From Zingiber officinale (taxonomy: Eukaryota > Streptophyta > Magnoliopsida > Zingiberales > Zingiberaceae): a DNA stretch of 64,000 nucleotides. Position 1 is the first letter of the stretch. Each line of letters begins with the position of its first letter. Shown here piece after piece: positions 34,770 to 47,219 of this stretch. Below the pieces are notes generated by a model. That model worked only from the letters and a program-made list of their open reading frames with translations, was not told the DNA's origin and did no database searches. The stretch covers positions 27,923,891-27,987,890 of the forward strand of contig NC_055990.1 in assembly GCF_018446385.1 (NCBI RefSeq), written 5' to 3'. The translations under genes and the position numbers were made by a program.

Positions 34770-35718
34770 TGTTGGTATCCCAAGATTGTTTTGATGTGAT
34801 CAAACAAGTTAAGTTAGGTTTTGTTGTGTTTAACGTTGTGTCTAAGTATGCAGGAACTTAGGAGCACAGGAAGTCGAGCAAAAGACGTAATGTTGCGGAA
34901 GAGTACACCGGCGGACGAGAAGGGACCGTGCGATGTTTTCGAGGGATGAGAAGCTGAAGCGGAAGATTGTTCAGGGAGCAAAAGACGCAGCTAGTGAGAA
35001 GGTCGGCATGGAAGAGAGTCGACGAACTCGGCGTGTCCGATGAACGAAGCTGCGGAAGAGTACGCTGGTGGACGAGAACGAAGCATGCGACAATTCCGAG
35101 GTACAAGAAGTTTGAGCGGAAGCTTGCTCAAGGAGAAGGCCTAAAGTTGGGTTCGAGTAAACCCTATTTTGGATGGTCAAAATCATCCAAGCGTGCAAAG
35201 TCGGAGCGGAAGGCTCGGGCTGGAAAAAGTCAACATGGTTGACTTTCTTGGTCCGAGTGCCCGGAACCTTTCCGGGCACTCGGAATGGACTTTTATTCGG
35301 ATCACATTTGACCGCGATCCGTTGCAAAGGGGATAAAGTTTTATCCCCTTTCAGGCACCTGGAACCCTTCCAGGCACCCCGACCAAGGCTATAAATATAG
35401 CCTTGGTCCAAGAAATTAATATCAGCAAGAATTACTGAGCAACACTTGTGCACGCTTTCCTCTTTGTTTAGCTTCTTCATTTTTGTGCGTAAATTGTTGC
35501 ATAGAGGCTTCTCCACCTGAAGGAGAAAGTAGTGCGAATCATTTCCTTAGATTAACAACCTCTCCGGTTGTAACCAAGTAAAAACTCTATGCCTCTATCT
35601 TTCAGTTCATTTCTTATTTTGTTTATGCAAGTGTTCTTTTAAGCTCGAGAAATGTTCATTTGTTTTGTTTTTGTGCAAGGACAATTCAACCCCCCTCTAG
35701 CCGGCTATGATCCTAATA
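34770..35718 (+). mobile_element. Left LTR of retroelement D
   Basis: Begins tgttggtatccc and ends near cctaata, two bases before a primer site. The expected terminal ca is changed to ta. The promoter part (35252-35408) is a run of perfect palindromes ending in a TATA box. Only about 80 bases of D's interior follow before element C interrupts it; the rest of D should lie beyond 64000. Confidence 0.75.
35252..35408 (+). promoter_or_regulatory. Palindrome-rich promoter of LTR D with TATA box
   Basis: Consecutive perfect hairpins: tccgagtgcccggaa/ttccgggcactcgga (35252-35266, 35270-35284), cggatc/gatccg (about 35298-35321), aaaggggataaa/tttatccccttt (35326-35337, 35340-35351), cctggaa/ttccagg (35358-35364, 35368-35374) and gaccaaggctata/tatagccttggtc (35381-35393, 35396-35408). 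The last one contains the TATA box tataaata (35390-35397). Confidence 0.7.
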
Positions 35719-35720
35719 AG

Positions 35721-35733
35721 TGGTATCAGAGCC
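35721..35733 (+). other. Primer binding site of D
   Basis: tggtatcagagcc, complementary to initiator-Met tRNA, directly after LTR D. This shows D is an LTR retroelement on the plus strand. Confidence 0.85.
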
Positions 35734-35798
35734 AAAACACTTCAGAAGGACTAATTGTCGATCGAAGTGTTGGAATCAAATTCGAAATTTGGTGATCG

Positions 35799-37666
35799 TG
35801 TTTCTACACTCCTATGCACAGCGAAAATTTAAAATTATATTTATGACTTAACAATTAATTCAAAAGAGTGTTTGCATGGTTTTTAAAACAAACATAAGCA
35901 TGATCTTTATCTAAACATTCATTACAATCTAACCATATAAGTAAGATCCTAAAAGCATAACAAAGATACACTATCATGTAATTGATTCATATAATGATAA
36001 TTTAATCATTTTATTTATACATGCTAAACTATCTAAAATACACATATTAGATCATTTAAGCATAACATAAATAAAACTATTAGCATGCATTAACATATAT
36101 ATGAATTATAGTACAAGCATAAACATACGTTCTAAATAGCCTGTGTTTGGGATGACTCCAACTATTTCGGTTGTAGCGAAATAGCTCTTCGTTGTTGTCA
36201 CGAGCTCGTACTTCCTTCGCCTAATCCGGTCCACAATCGGAGTCCTTTTTCCAACACTTGATCGCACTAGAGATCGAGTGTTATTTTTCGTCGAGACGAT
36301 CAAAGTGACTTCCTCGAAGATAAGGAAGGGGTTGTCCAATTACCTCTTCACAAGGGGTTGTCTAATAGCTCTTAACAAAGAGCTACGCCTTCCGAAATTC
36401 TAGAAGAAGGTGGAAACCGACAATGCTTCTCGAAGAGGAGAAGTAATAAATAAGGAGATCAAACTTTTCAATGGAAGAGAGTGAAGAAGATCTCTATCTT
36501 CTTCTCTAGAAGTGGCTGCTGAAAACTCTCAAAAATTGGCTTCTGAATCTCTTCTCTCCACTGAAGACACTCCACGGAAGATGCAACCTATTCTCACTTC
36601 ACTCCAAATTGTTGCTATCGAATTTTTCATAAGAAGAAAAAGCATAACTCTCTTTTCCTTAACAGCTTAAATAGCAAGCCAAACAAAAAAACGTGGAGTG
36701 AGTGTATTAGTGGAGGTAATGGGTGAGTGGGAAAGTAGAGTAGTGGGAAAGTGGAGGAAAAGGGAAAATTTGTAGAACGTGGAGAGGTGAAGGAAAAAGG
36801 AAAAAGGAAAAAGAAAATAAAATTTTTCTCTTTTTCATTTTCCTTACACGTTGAAATGAAATCCCTATTTTCAAATTTTTTTTTCATAATGCAATTTAAT
36901 TATAATTGCATTTCTTCTTAGGTTTAAATTTTAAAAGCCCAACATCTCTTCCATCTCGATCTATTAGATTTTAGAACTTTTCTAGAATCTAATAATACGA
37001 GTCAATTGTAATCATATCAACGATCTAATATCGTTGACACGACAAATGTATTTGCTCGCTATTACAATAATATAAATCTAAGTTATAAAGTTTATGTGGA
37101 ACTCTTCCACTCTCCTTGTTTTCTATTGATTGAAAATCAATATAACATTTGATCATATCAAACTTTATATGTCAATACATTGTTTAATCACATCAAACTT
37201 TATTCAACTTTAACTCCTTGAATTTGACTTTCTCAACGGGAAATAGGAAAATCAATACTTGTGTGACCCTGAATGGTTCAGGGATACAACTAGCCGTGGG
37301 TTCACAACTCTTTGTGATTCAGGACTATACTTTTCCTTTATTCGGGCATACCCTTAATAGCCCCGTCATATGATTAACTCCTTAATTATAGGATGTCAGA
37401 ACTAATTCTGATTAACACCCAACGAATCATGGTAAGAGCGTCTAGCAGCACCGCCCCATGATTCCCTAGGTATCACTGAATAGTGCCTGCAAGAACCAGT
37501 CGATTATGGTTAATATACAGTTCGGTCCCTTCATCTCATATATCCCGGTCGAATCTACAACTTTTGGTACATCGAGGATTGTATATTGATTCGACAACCA
37601 TGTGATATATTTTATAGTGATATCGCATGTGTAATTAGGAAACTCCTTTCCTAAAGTGCATCTTAC
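35799..37666 (-). repeat. 3' LTR of copia C, first part
   Basis: On the minus strand this is the end of C's LTR (ends ...gagtgtagaaaca at 35799). The LTR begins at 58124 and is split by element B; the second part is 57463-58124. Total length is about 2.5 kb. The outer edge at 35799 is inferred from the tg...ca rule and from the loss of D interior sequence, so it could be off by some bases. Confidence 0.6.
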
Positions 37667-39423
37667 TGTTAGTATTAGCCCTAGTATTAATTATGAGATG
37701 ATTGTAAAGGGCACATTATTGTATCATATTTCATTATAAATAAAATGCAAAGTTTGTTATTATATTTATTTCAGTTCAATGCCGATTGAATAAATATAAT
37801 AATGTCCTTGGGTAGTAGGTTCTTATCTACAGTATATCAATTGGTTGAATTGATAGTGAGATATTGTAGAGAACACTATTCTTAACTATTCCTAGTCGAG
37901 CATTAATATACAAGGACAATATTAATGCGTTGAGACTAGCATGTAGGTCAACGGATGACTCGATCTCACAAGTCATGGATATGAGATATCAGGTTGACAC
38001 ATGAATATATATTAGAGAATATATACTGAATGACCCGCCATGAGAATGTTTCATGGATCGTTATATGAGTGTCATAAACATTCTCATGTGACTATTGGTA
38101 TGAATAGTCCTTAGACTTGAAATCACTACGGTTCCCTACATAAGGAGTTGTGTACTTTGGTATCGACAAACGTCACCTGTAACAAGGTGGACAATAAAGT
38201 CGATCACTGAGTATGCAATGAATTATGCGGAGGGATGTAAGTGATGTAGATGGGATCTATCCCTTCCATATGATGGAAGCGATATCTGTGGGCCCCTTGA
38301 TTAGTAGGACACAAGAAAGCATGACCATGCGCAAATGAGTCAATATGGGATATTGAACTTATTTGATTGAGTGTGTCTACTTAGAGATCAAGAAATACAA
38401 AGGTTGATAAGAGGATGACACGGTCTATGCCTCATTGATCAACCTAGATATAAAGGATAGAGGGACAAATTCATACAAGATAATAGCCACGGACAGGTTA
38501 GGTCGGATCTTGATCTTCTCGTCACTTGGGTAGCAATGATGCCTTGCTAGATGTCACTCATTGCTTATATATCTAAATGTTGATTTGGATACATTGCTAA
38601 CGTTACGAGAACCTATTGGGTCACACACAAAGAACAAGTAGATTTGGAGATATATTTATATGATGAATAATTGGATTAAGTCTAATCCGAATTGGACTTA
38701 TTGAGTTAGACTGAATTGAATCTAATTATTGGATTAAGTCCAATTCAAACTAGACTAGAGAAAGTCAATTCAAATTAATGAAATAGTGATTCATTGAATT
38801 TGAATTGTATGAGGATTAATTGAGTAAGACCTAATTGAATTAGACTTGAGTTAGACTCAAGTGGATTAGACTTGAGTTAGACTCAAGTGAGACTTAATGG
38901 AGGTATTCATTGAATTTTGAATTCAATGAATCATTTTCATTCAATTCAATTTTTGAAATTGATTTGAAAATGAGGAGTTTTCAAATGTGGTCCTTAATGG
39001 AGAGTGAATGAGCATTAAGGCTCATTAATGGAATTAATGATCATTAAGTGTTTTCATTGGATGAAAATACTTAAGCTATTTTTCTTCTCATTTTTTATGA
39101 TTATTCATGATCTCCTCCCTCTCTTCTCCTCTTGGTCGAATCCTCTTTCTAAGGTTGCTAGCACAACCTTACGTGGGAGGCATCTCCACTTAGTGAGTTT
39201 GTGAGACAAACGAACCCTTGTTCGCGTGGATACCATAGAGGTGCGAGCGTAAGTTCGTGTTGAGATTCGAGCTGTCGGGAGTCCGTGAGCACGCACCAAA
39301 GGTATACTTCATCATGTTTTAGATCTAACTTAATATAAAGTTTTGTTTCCCTTCGCATGGATCTTCTGGGGTAATAGGTTTTTCCGCTGCGCGTTTGCGT
39401 GTTTAGCAACTTATTACCTTACA
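37667..39423 (+). repeat. Left LTR of copia B
   Basis: 1757 bases, aligned with 55703-57457 throughout with several percent substitutions, so B is older than A. The first 220 bases already show about ten differences. It contains two tandem small hairpins acttgagt/actcaagt (38844-38862, 38870-38888). Confidence 0.92.
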
Positions 39424-39424
39424 G

Positions 39425-39437
39425 TGGTATCAGAGCC
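39425..39437 (+). other. Primer binding site of copia B
   Basis: tggtatcagagcc one base after the LTR, matching initiator-Met tRNA. The next 1.36 kb to the gag ATG is leader with no open frame. Confidence 0.9.
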
Positions 39438-40794
39438 ACTTGCGAAGGGATATACTAAGTTTTTAGCAATTTTATATGTGATATAGAAAAGTATGATAGG
39501 TTTATTGTGATTTTGCAAAAAATTATGAGTTTCGGCCAAAAATTAAATGTTTTGTTAAGAATGAAACATAGTTGGTATGTGACCAACAAGGTCTCGGCCA
39601 AAGGTGTTTTGTTCAGAATGAAACATGGTCGGTCTTAAGGGTTGTAGGGTCTTGGACATGGCAACAACTCATAAACGAGGATGAAAAAAATTAATTTTGC
39701 TTCGGGGGCGCTGGGGACCGCCGTGGCATTGCAACTCATAATTTGTTATTGTAATCATAGTAAATTTATGTAGTAAATATATTGTGAATATATGTGACAT
39801 GGTGCATGGTTATGGCCCTTGATCCCCCTATGTGGTTGTGTGTGTTGTTGTAATTCATAATACGGCCTGCGTGTCATGCCTTCATCCATTTCATTCTAGT
39901 TGTAATTTAAACTACACTCGAATGTAACTCGAGTTTCTTTAGTTGTTGTAATGTACAAATTAGAAAGAAATTAGTCTACTGGACGATGGGTGAAAAGGAA
40001 GTAAGGAAGGACAACAACACATGACAACAAAGGGAGCGCTTGGAGAAGCTGCTTTGACCTAGGAAGACTCATCACTCTTCTCATTGGCTTGAGAAGATCG
40101 TAGTTTATGGGGGCCATAACCGTGTCACGTTTTGATTTATGCATATATGTGTGATGTGTGCTATGTGATGTATTTGATACATGTTTAGTTTAAAAGATTA
40201 AGTCTTTTTAATATATGCCTACCAAAAGTTTAATACTCACTTCTGGCTCGATCAATTGTAGTCAAGTTTTACCAAAGCAAAGTGACTCAATTTATCTTGC
40301 TAGAGTGCGACTGGATAATTGTGATGCCCGAATATTAAACTTTGGGTACAACTTAAGTTGTCTCACATAGATTGAGAATTTAAAGGCATATCCCATAAGA
40401 TGGAATTCAAATTGTACTAATCTTGGGCGATTAGCCAAAGTTAACTCAAGATGACCTATAATATGAATTTCATAAGATGGGTAAAATGAACAAATAGACT
40501 TGTTCATCTTGCTATACAAGAGTTGCATTTGATGCAATTGGTATATGATGCCTACCTACATTATACGAGTCTTGGGAGATTAGCCAAAGCTAACTCAAGA
40601 TGAGTATAATAAGGATCTTGTTCCACATGAATGTTATTGCGATTGGATTTGGAGCTAGTAGTGTGAGTAAAACCACAACCATGACTCGCTCCTACCAAAA
40701 CTTTACAATTCAGTGGGAGCATCGTTTAATTAAAGACCTAATTAAATGATCGATATATGATACTAAGTTCTGCATTATGTTGTTGTAGATAACC

Positions 40795-41544
40795 ATGTCG
40801 TCAAACATGTCGAACACTCTCTCTCTGCGATCTGTCCTTAATAAGGACAAGCTCAATGGAGCTAACTTCCTGAACTGGTACAGAAACTTGAGAATAGTTC
40901 TCAAGCAAGAACGAAAACTGTATGTCCTAGAGCAGCCTATTCCTAAGACACCCCCCGCTACTGCCACTAGAGCTGATAGGGATGCTTACAAGAAGCATCA
41001 AGATGATGCACTAGATGTGTCATGCCTTATGCTCACCACCATGAACTCTGAGCTTCAGAAGCAACATGAGAACATGGATGCTTATGATATGGTTGAACAC
41101 CTTAGACAACTATATCAAGGACAAGCAAGGTATGAGAGATTTGAGATCTCTAAAGCACTGTTTCAATGCAAAATGCAAGAAGGAAGTCCCCTAGGGCCTT
41201 ATGTGCTCAAGATGATTGGGTATATGAAGAATCTACAAAGGTTGGGATTCCCTCTAGGCCAAGAATTGGCCACTGACCTTATTCTGCAGTCGTTGCCCGA
41301 TAGTTATAGTCAATTCGTCATGAACTACAACATGAATGAAATTGACAAACCACTGCCTGAAATGTTAAGCATGTTAAGAACTGCTAAACTCAACCTTAAG
41401 AAGGCAAAGCCTAGTTCCATTTTGATGGTGTCTAAAGGCAAAGGTAAGTGGAAGCCTAAAAGTAAGGGTAAGATCCAAGTCAAAGGCAAGGGTAAGACTT
41501 ATGCACTAAAACCCAAAGGTGGGGTTGCTAAGGAAGGAACCTGC
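40795..41544 (+). pseudogene. gag of copia B, split by element A
   Basis: 250 codons from ATG (MSSNMSNTLSLRSVLN) to the insertion of A. It is a copia capsid protein with LNWYRNLRIVLKQERK near the start and a Lys/Gly-rich linker at 205-245. The last codon before A is the first Cys of the zinc knuckle; the remaining Cys, His and Cys residues follow A at 52492 onward in the same frame. So A cut the nucleic-acid-binding knuckle. No stop precedes the insertion. Confidence 0.88.
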
Positions 41545-42681
41545 TGTAAGACCGATAGGTTCGATAGAGGGGGGGGGGGGTGAATATCGATTCGAAAATA
41601 TAGAGTATTAGCGCAGCGGAAAAGTAAAGTAGACACAGTTGTTTTTTACTTCGTTCGGAGCCTGTGACGACTCCTACTCGAAGGCCCGTGGTCCTTGACC
41701 ACTTTCGTTGGGCAATCACTAGCAATTCGATAATAATTACAAAATGAATACAGGAAATGCTTAATGAAACAAAGTAATACCGACAAGAAAATTAACCAAA
41801 AACGAAGAAGCACTTTGTCGGAGCTTTGTTAGCGTCGCAGGAACGTAGAGCAGCGGGACCAGCAGTTGAAAGTTCTCAGTAGATGATTGATTCTGAAGCT
41901 TCTGCCTGAGGCTTCTTTTATATGCTGTCCCGGGCGCCTGGATCCCTTCCGGGCGCCTGGAATGTGACGTAGCTGCACAAACCATGATGCTCCACGTGGC
42001 GACGACTCGGCTGGATGAAATTTGCCTTCCGGGCGCCCGGACCTCCGGGCGCCCGGATCCCCTCCGGGCGCCCGGACCCCTCTTCTCCGGAAAGTCCTTC
42101 TCCTGCAAGAAAAGGTTAGTCCGAGGCAAATGTACCCTGCAGCAAAAGAATGTTAGCACAGTTTTATAGATGAGAAAAAGTATGACTTAGATTTCGTCTT
42201 TCCGAGACCGGAATCTAGTCACGATCTCGACTTAGATATCCGAAATGGATCTAAGCCGGATCGACGCCTAATGTTCCCTTCCCGGGAACGGGTCCTCGCA
42301 GTCACTCCCCTCCAGTGACTTACCTTACTTACCTGCCAGACGTCCGGTCAGCCCTTCGACCCGTCTGGACTTCTCGCCAAGCGTCCGGTCAGCCCGTCGA
42401 CCCGCTTGGACTTCTCGCCAGCTATCCGGTCAGCCCGTCGACCTAGCTGGACTTCTCGCCAAGCGTCCGGTCAGCCCGTCGACCCGCTTGGACTTCTCGC
42501 CAAGCGTCCGGTCAGCCCGTCGACCCGCTTGGACTTCTCGCCAGCTATCCGGTCAGCCCGTCGACCTAGCTGGACTTTTCCTGCACACTTGATCAAAGTG
42601 TCAGACAACAACACAACTAACTTAACCTATTTGTCATTCATCAAAACCTGGGTTAGACCGTTTGTGCTACCCGCACCAACA
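41545..42681 (-). repeat. 3' LTR of copia A
   Basis: 1137 bases. It differs from the 5' LTR by about four substitutions, a longer G run (near 41569), one extra copy each of two GC-rich short repeats, and one exchanged unit in the hairpin array. TATA (minus strand) is at 41916-41922 and the G-box cacgtg at 41993-41998. Three copies of the 14-base palindrome tccgggcgcccgga lie at 42028, 42044 and 42063. Confidence 0.92.
42336..42573. repeat. Hairpin tandem array in 3' LTR of A
   Basis: Six 41-base units, each with a 7-bp stem, a tcc bulge, an inner ggtc/gacc stem and an 8-base loop. Three stem types: ccagacg/cgtctgg (X), ccaagcg/cgcttgg (a), ccagcta/tagctgg (b). Order here is X a b a a b. The open frame over this array is a repeat translation. 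Confidence 0.88.
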
Positions 42682-44169
42682 ATCTCCCCCTTTTTGATGG
42701 AATGACAACCTGGTTAAGTTAGTGAAAGCATATGTACGAAACAACATGCATTTGTGTGGTTTTAAAGTCAGTTTGTGTTTTCAAATTAGTTTAGCTAACT
42801 TAACCACCTAACCCTTCTCCCCCTTTGGCATTCATCAAAAAATAAGCAGGGGTAAATAAGCATAGTGTAGAGTAATAAAAAATTCAAAGATACTGATAAA
42901 AGTACAATTTTTAACAGCTAGTTAAAAAATAGTCAAGTTGACTTGGGGGGAGTTTAAGCCTTTGAAAATTTGTTTAAAGCATTAGCTTTTAGTTTTTAGA
43001 AAGCTAGCTAAGTTTTCATTTTCAAACACAAGTTTTCAAAAACCAGAATTCCAAAACTAAGTTTGAAAAATTTATTTTTCAACACTAATTTATTTTTCAA
43101 CACTAAGTTTGAAAAAATCTAACTTTCATAATTTTTAACACTTGAGATTTTGCAAATCAAATTTCAGTTTATAAATATTGATTTTGAACTTTACTTTTAG
43201 TTTTCAAAGGAGTTTGGTAGAATTAATTTTGATAAAGTAAAATAATTAAATCTAATTTTCAAAAATCAAAATTTTAAAGTTCAAAAGTACTAGTTTCAAA
43301 ACCATTGTTTAAAATTTTGAAAATTGATTTTTAAACTTTGATTTTCAAAATTAAGAAAAATGATTTTGAGAAGCTTTAGTTTGTAAACATAAGTTTTAAA
43401 AAATCTAATTTCCAAAATTTTCAAAACTAAGTTAAATCTAATTTTCAAAATCAATTTTCAATAAAAAGTAAAAACCCAATTTTTAAAAACAACTTAGTTT
43501 TATAAGAGTTAGTTTTCAAAAGTAGGTTTAAGAAATTTTTAAGAGAACATTTTTCAAACAAAATTTAAAATATTTTATATAAAGGAAAATTTTTAATTAA
43601 TTCCTCCCCCTGAACCTGACATACAATTTGAAAATATTTGCTAAAAATATTCAAAGTAGATATATATATATATATATTTTTTTTTTAAATTGAGGTAGAA
43701 TTTTCTAGAGAGATTTTAAAGAGAAGATTAAAAATTAACACTTCAGGAGATAATTAAACCTCCCCCTGAATTTGATACTCCTTTAATATATTAATCCTCC
43801 TTATTTTATTATCCCTCATAATTGTAATCAGTCAGTGTTTGACTTGACTGATGAACTTTTAATCTGATTAATATTTGATTTGTATTTAACGTCCAGACTT
43901 ATACTGATGCACTGAAATAAGCATCTTAAGTCCAGACAGATGGCCTATGCATCTCACCTCTTTCTATGTTTGTCAAACACAAGCAAGGTAATCCTAGGGT
44001 GTTGGTGAGATGATCAAGAACTCAACCTATGGGTACATGCTTTCTAAGGATGTAAACCTAGTCTAAGGCCAAAACTGTTTTTGAAAGTCTAAAAATGGAA
44101 ATTTTGAAAGCACACAAGTTTAGCCTATAAGTTGATAAAATCATTTTTTGAAAGGATTTTTGAAATTTC
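42682..44169 (-). other. 3' non-coding region and purine tract of copia A
   Basis: On the minus strand, a purine tract aaaaagggggagatt abuts the LTR (about 42682-42697). The remaining 1.4 kb after pol is AT-rich with many ttttcaaaa/ttttgaaaa words and no open frame. Some relatives carry an env-like gene here; I see none. Confidence 0.6.
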
Positions 44170-47100
44170 CTAGTCTATTGAGCACATCCCTAATTGTCGT
44201 CGTAAGTTGCTAAATTCACTTTCAAGGAGTGGTTTTGTAAAAATGTCAGCTAAATTTGATTTAGACTCAATGTACTTGAGTTCAATATCACCTTTAGTAA
44301 CATGATCCCTGATGAAGTGATGCCTAACTTCAATATGTTTGGTTCTTGAATGATGCACAGGATTCTTGGTTAAGTTAATCGAACTTATATTATCAATTAA
44401 TACTTTTACATTTGTGATATTTAAGTTGAAATCTTTTAGAGTATGCATCATCCATAATATTTGTGCAACACACTCGCCTATAGCTATGTATTCTGACTCA
44501 GTTGTAGATAGTGCAACACAGTGTTGCTTTCTACTAAACCAGCTGACAAGGGATGGACCAAGTAGTTGGCATCCACCACTTGTGCTTTTACGGTCTAATT
44601 TGCATCCAGCATAATCTGAATCAGAATATCCTATTAATTCAAAGTTGTTGGTCCTAGGATACCAAATACCTACATTTGTGGTTCCCTTTAGGTATCTAAA
44701 GATTCTTTTGACTTGAGTCAAATGAGATTCTTTAGCACAGGTTTGGTATCGAGCACACATACTAACCGCAAATAAAATGTCAGGTCTGCTTGCAGTTAAG
44801 TAAAGTAGACTACCTATCGCGCTCCGATAATGTTTTAAGTCTACTGATTTTCCATTAGGATCCTCATCTAGGATTGTGTTTACGGCCATAGGTGTTTTTA
44901 TTTCTTTAGTATTTTCCATTCCAAATTTTCTAAGTAAGTCCTTAGTATATTTTTGTTGATAAATATAATTTCCTTCATTTGTTTGTTTGACTTGTAACCC
45001 TAGAAAATAAGTTAATTTTCCTACCAGACTCATTTCGAATTCGTGTTCCATTAGGTTTGTAAATTCGTCTAAAAATTCTGAATTGGTTGAACCAAAGATG
45101 ATATCATCTACATAAATTTGAGCTATAAAAATATCTTCTTTTATTGATTTCACAAATAGTGTTGGGTCAATTTGACCTTGATTGAACCCTTTAGAGGTTA
45201 AGTAAGAGGTTAGTCTTTCATACCATGCCCTAGGTGCCTGTTTAAGTCCGTATAATGCCTTTTTTAATTTGTAGACATAATCAGGGTGTTCTAGGCTTTC
45301 ATAACCTGGCGGCTGACCTACATATACTTCTTCTTTTATCAATCCATTAAGAAATGCAGACTTGACATCCATTTGGTATAGTTTGAATCCTTTATGGGCT
45401 GCATAGCTTAGTAACATTCTAATGGACTCTAGTCTAGCTACCGGGGCATAAGTTTCATCGTAGTCAAGACCTTCAACTTGACTGAACCCTTTGGCAACTA
45501 ACCTGGCCTTATTCCTAGTAATTTCTCCAGTTTCACTTAATTTGTTTCGAAATACCCATTTGGTTTCTATTATTTTCTTATCGGTAGGTGGAGGTACTAG
45601 GTCCCAAACTTCATTGCGCTCAAATTGAGCTAATTCTTCTTGCATAGCTATGATCCAGTCTGGGTCAAGTAGAGATTCAGCTACAGTTTTGGGTTCAATA
45701 TTTGAGATTAACGAGATTTGACTTAGGTTTCTGAAAGATGACCTAGTTTGAACCCTCAGGTCTGGGTCACCAATTATTTGATTGGTAGGATGGTTTGGGT
45801 TGACTCTTATGGTTCTAGGCGGTTGACTTTCTTGTAGTTGTTCTTCTTCTTCATGAATTTGGGTTTGGTTTGTTCCCTCGGAATTGATATGTTCGTGAAC
45901 AGAGTCAACTGGTTGTAGTTGGGCTTGTTCTAGGTTTTGATTGGATTCTTTGAATTTTACATTGGTGGTTTCTTCAATTCTTAAAGTGACTTTATTATAA
46001 ATTCTGTAGCCCCTGCTATTTAGAGAGTAACCTAGAAAAATTCCATTTTCTATTTTGGAAGTGAATTTGCCTAAGTGTTCTCTAGTATTTAGGATGAAGG
46101 CTGGGCAACCAAATACCCTAAAGTATTTTATATTAGGTCGCTTGTTGTAAAATATTTCAAAAAATGTTTTATTGTGGTTTTTGTTTAGTGTTATTCGGTT
46201 TTGTACATAGCATGCTGTGCTCACAGCTTCTGCCCAAAAATATTTAGGTAAGTTGTATTCATTTAGCATAGTTCTAGATGCTTCAAGTAAGGTTCTATTT
46301 TTTCTTTCTACAATTCCATTTTGTTGAGGAGTTTTAGGGCAAGAAAATTCATAATGGTAGCCATTTTCAAGGCAAAATTTATCAAAATTATGATTTTTGA
46401 ATTCTCCTCCATTATCACTTCTAATTCTTTTAATTTTTATGCCTTTTTCATTTTCAATTTGTTTGCAGAAATTCGTAAAAATTTCAAAGGTTTCATCTTT
46501 ATGTTTTAAGAATTTGACCCAAGTGAACCTAGAATAGTCGTCTATTATAACTAAACAGTACAGACTTCCATTTATTGATTTGACCTGGGAGTCAAATAAA
46601 TCTAAGTGTAAAAGCTCTAGGACTGAGTTGGTTTGGGATTCATTAATTGGTTTGTGGGTAGATTTTGTTTGTTTGCCTTGTTGACAAGCATTACATATTG
46701 TTGAATCTAAGTTAGGTAATTTCGGTAAGCCTCTAACTAGACCGTTTAATTTACTTATGTTTCTGAAATGGGTGTGTGACATTCTTCTGTGCCATAACCA
46801 GGTTTCTTCTTTTTGCGTTAAATAACACTTGACTGAAGAAGTGGTTAAGTTGATGGCATAGATATTGTCTTTCCTAAAGCCTTTTAGGCTTATAGTTGGA
46901 TTATCTAGATGTTTGATTAAACATTCTGTGGATAGAAATTTTACCTTATACCTAGTGTCACACAATTGACTTATACTCAGAAGATTGTATTTAAAATTTT
47001 CAACAAGTAGAACATTTGAAATTATGAAATCTATGTTTAATTCAATATTACCTATACCAATTACCTTGAGTTTACCGTTGTTTCCAAAGGCAACTGTTCC

Positions 47101-47172
47101 TAGGTTTTTGTAGGTTAATTGAGTGAACTTGGTGTGATCTCCAGTCATATGTTTGGAGCAACCACTGTCCAA
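44170..47172 (-). CDS. Copia A polyprotein (protease, integrase, RT, RNase H), intact
   Basis: 1000 codons, no stop. Domains in order: protease active site DSG at residues 2-4 ([11 protein letters not shown]), pre-integrase with WLWHRRMSH (about 125-133) and paired Cys, integrase core with DNGGEF (about 253), reverse transcriptase (about 500-760) with YVDDIIFGS, RNase H (about 830-980) with SDSDYAGC and STTESEYIA. These enzymes copy the element's RNA and integrate the DNA. The frame is open upstream to a TAG directly before gaa-acc-aag, where a good 3' splice site (cttgttgtag) occurs; true translation probably reaches it from gag by splicing or another device. It is by far the best preserved pol in the window. 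Confidence 0.9.
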   Translation of the reverse strand: MDSGCSKHMTGDHTKFTQLTYKNLGTVAFGNNGKLKVIGIGNIELNIDFIISNVLLVENFKYNLLSISQLCDTRYKVKFLSTECLIKHLDNPTISLKGFRKDNIYAINLTTSSVKCYLTQKEETWLWHRRMSHTHFRNISKLNGLVRGLPKLPNLDSTICNACQQGKQTKSTHKPINESQTNSVLELLHLDLFDSQVKSINGSLYCLVIIDDYSRFTWVKFLKHKDETFEIFTNFCKQIENEKGIKIKRIRSDNGGEFKNHNFDKFCLENGYHYEFSCPKTPQQNGIVERKNRTLLEASRTMLNEYNLPKYFWAEAVSTACYVQNRITLNKNHNKTFFEIFYNKRPNIKYFRVFGCPAFILNTREHLGKFTSKIENGIFLGYSLNSRGYRIYNKVTLRIEETTNVKFKESNQNLEQAQLQPVDSVHEHINSEGTNQTQIHEEEEQLQESQPPRTIRVNPNHPTNQIIGDPDLRVQTRSSFRNLSQISLISNIEPKTVAESLLDPDWIIAMQEELAQFERNEVWDLVPPPTDKKIIETKWVFRNKLSETGEITRNKARLVAKGFSQVEGLDYDETYAPVARLESIRMLLSYAAHKGFKLYQMDVKSAFLNGLIKEEVYVGQPPGYESLEHPDYVYKLKKALYGLKQAPRAWYERLTSYLTSKGFNQGQIDPTLFVKSIKEDIFIAQIYVDDIIFGSTNSEFLDEFTNLMEHEFEMSLVGKLTYFLGLQVKQTNEGNYIYQQKYTKDLLRKFGMENTKEIKTPMAVNTILDEDPNGKSVDLKHYRSAIGSLLYLTASRPDILFAVSMCARYQTCAKESHLTQVKRIFRYLKGTTNVGIWYPRTNNFELIGYSDSDYAGCKLDRKSTSGGCQLLGPSLVSWFSRKQHCVALSTTESEYIAIGECVAQILWMMHTLKDFNLNITNVKVLIDNISSINLTKNPVHHSRTKHIEVRHHFIRDHVTKGDIELKYIESKSNLADIFTKPLLESEFSNLRRQLGMCSID

Positions 47173-47219
47173 AATCCACTTGGTTTCCTACAACAAGTAG
47201 GATTTATGTTAGTTTATCA

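Noticed and set aside
34430..35516. Several frames of 60-180 codons on both strands
   Set aside because: They lie inside LTR D and its related fragment, where palindromes keep frames open; no domain signal.
42406..42705. 99-codon frame in LTR A
   Set aside because: It reads through the hairpin tandem array and then LTR end sequence; no protein features.
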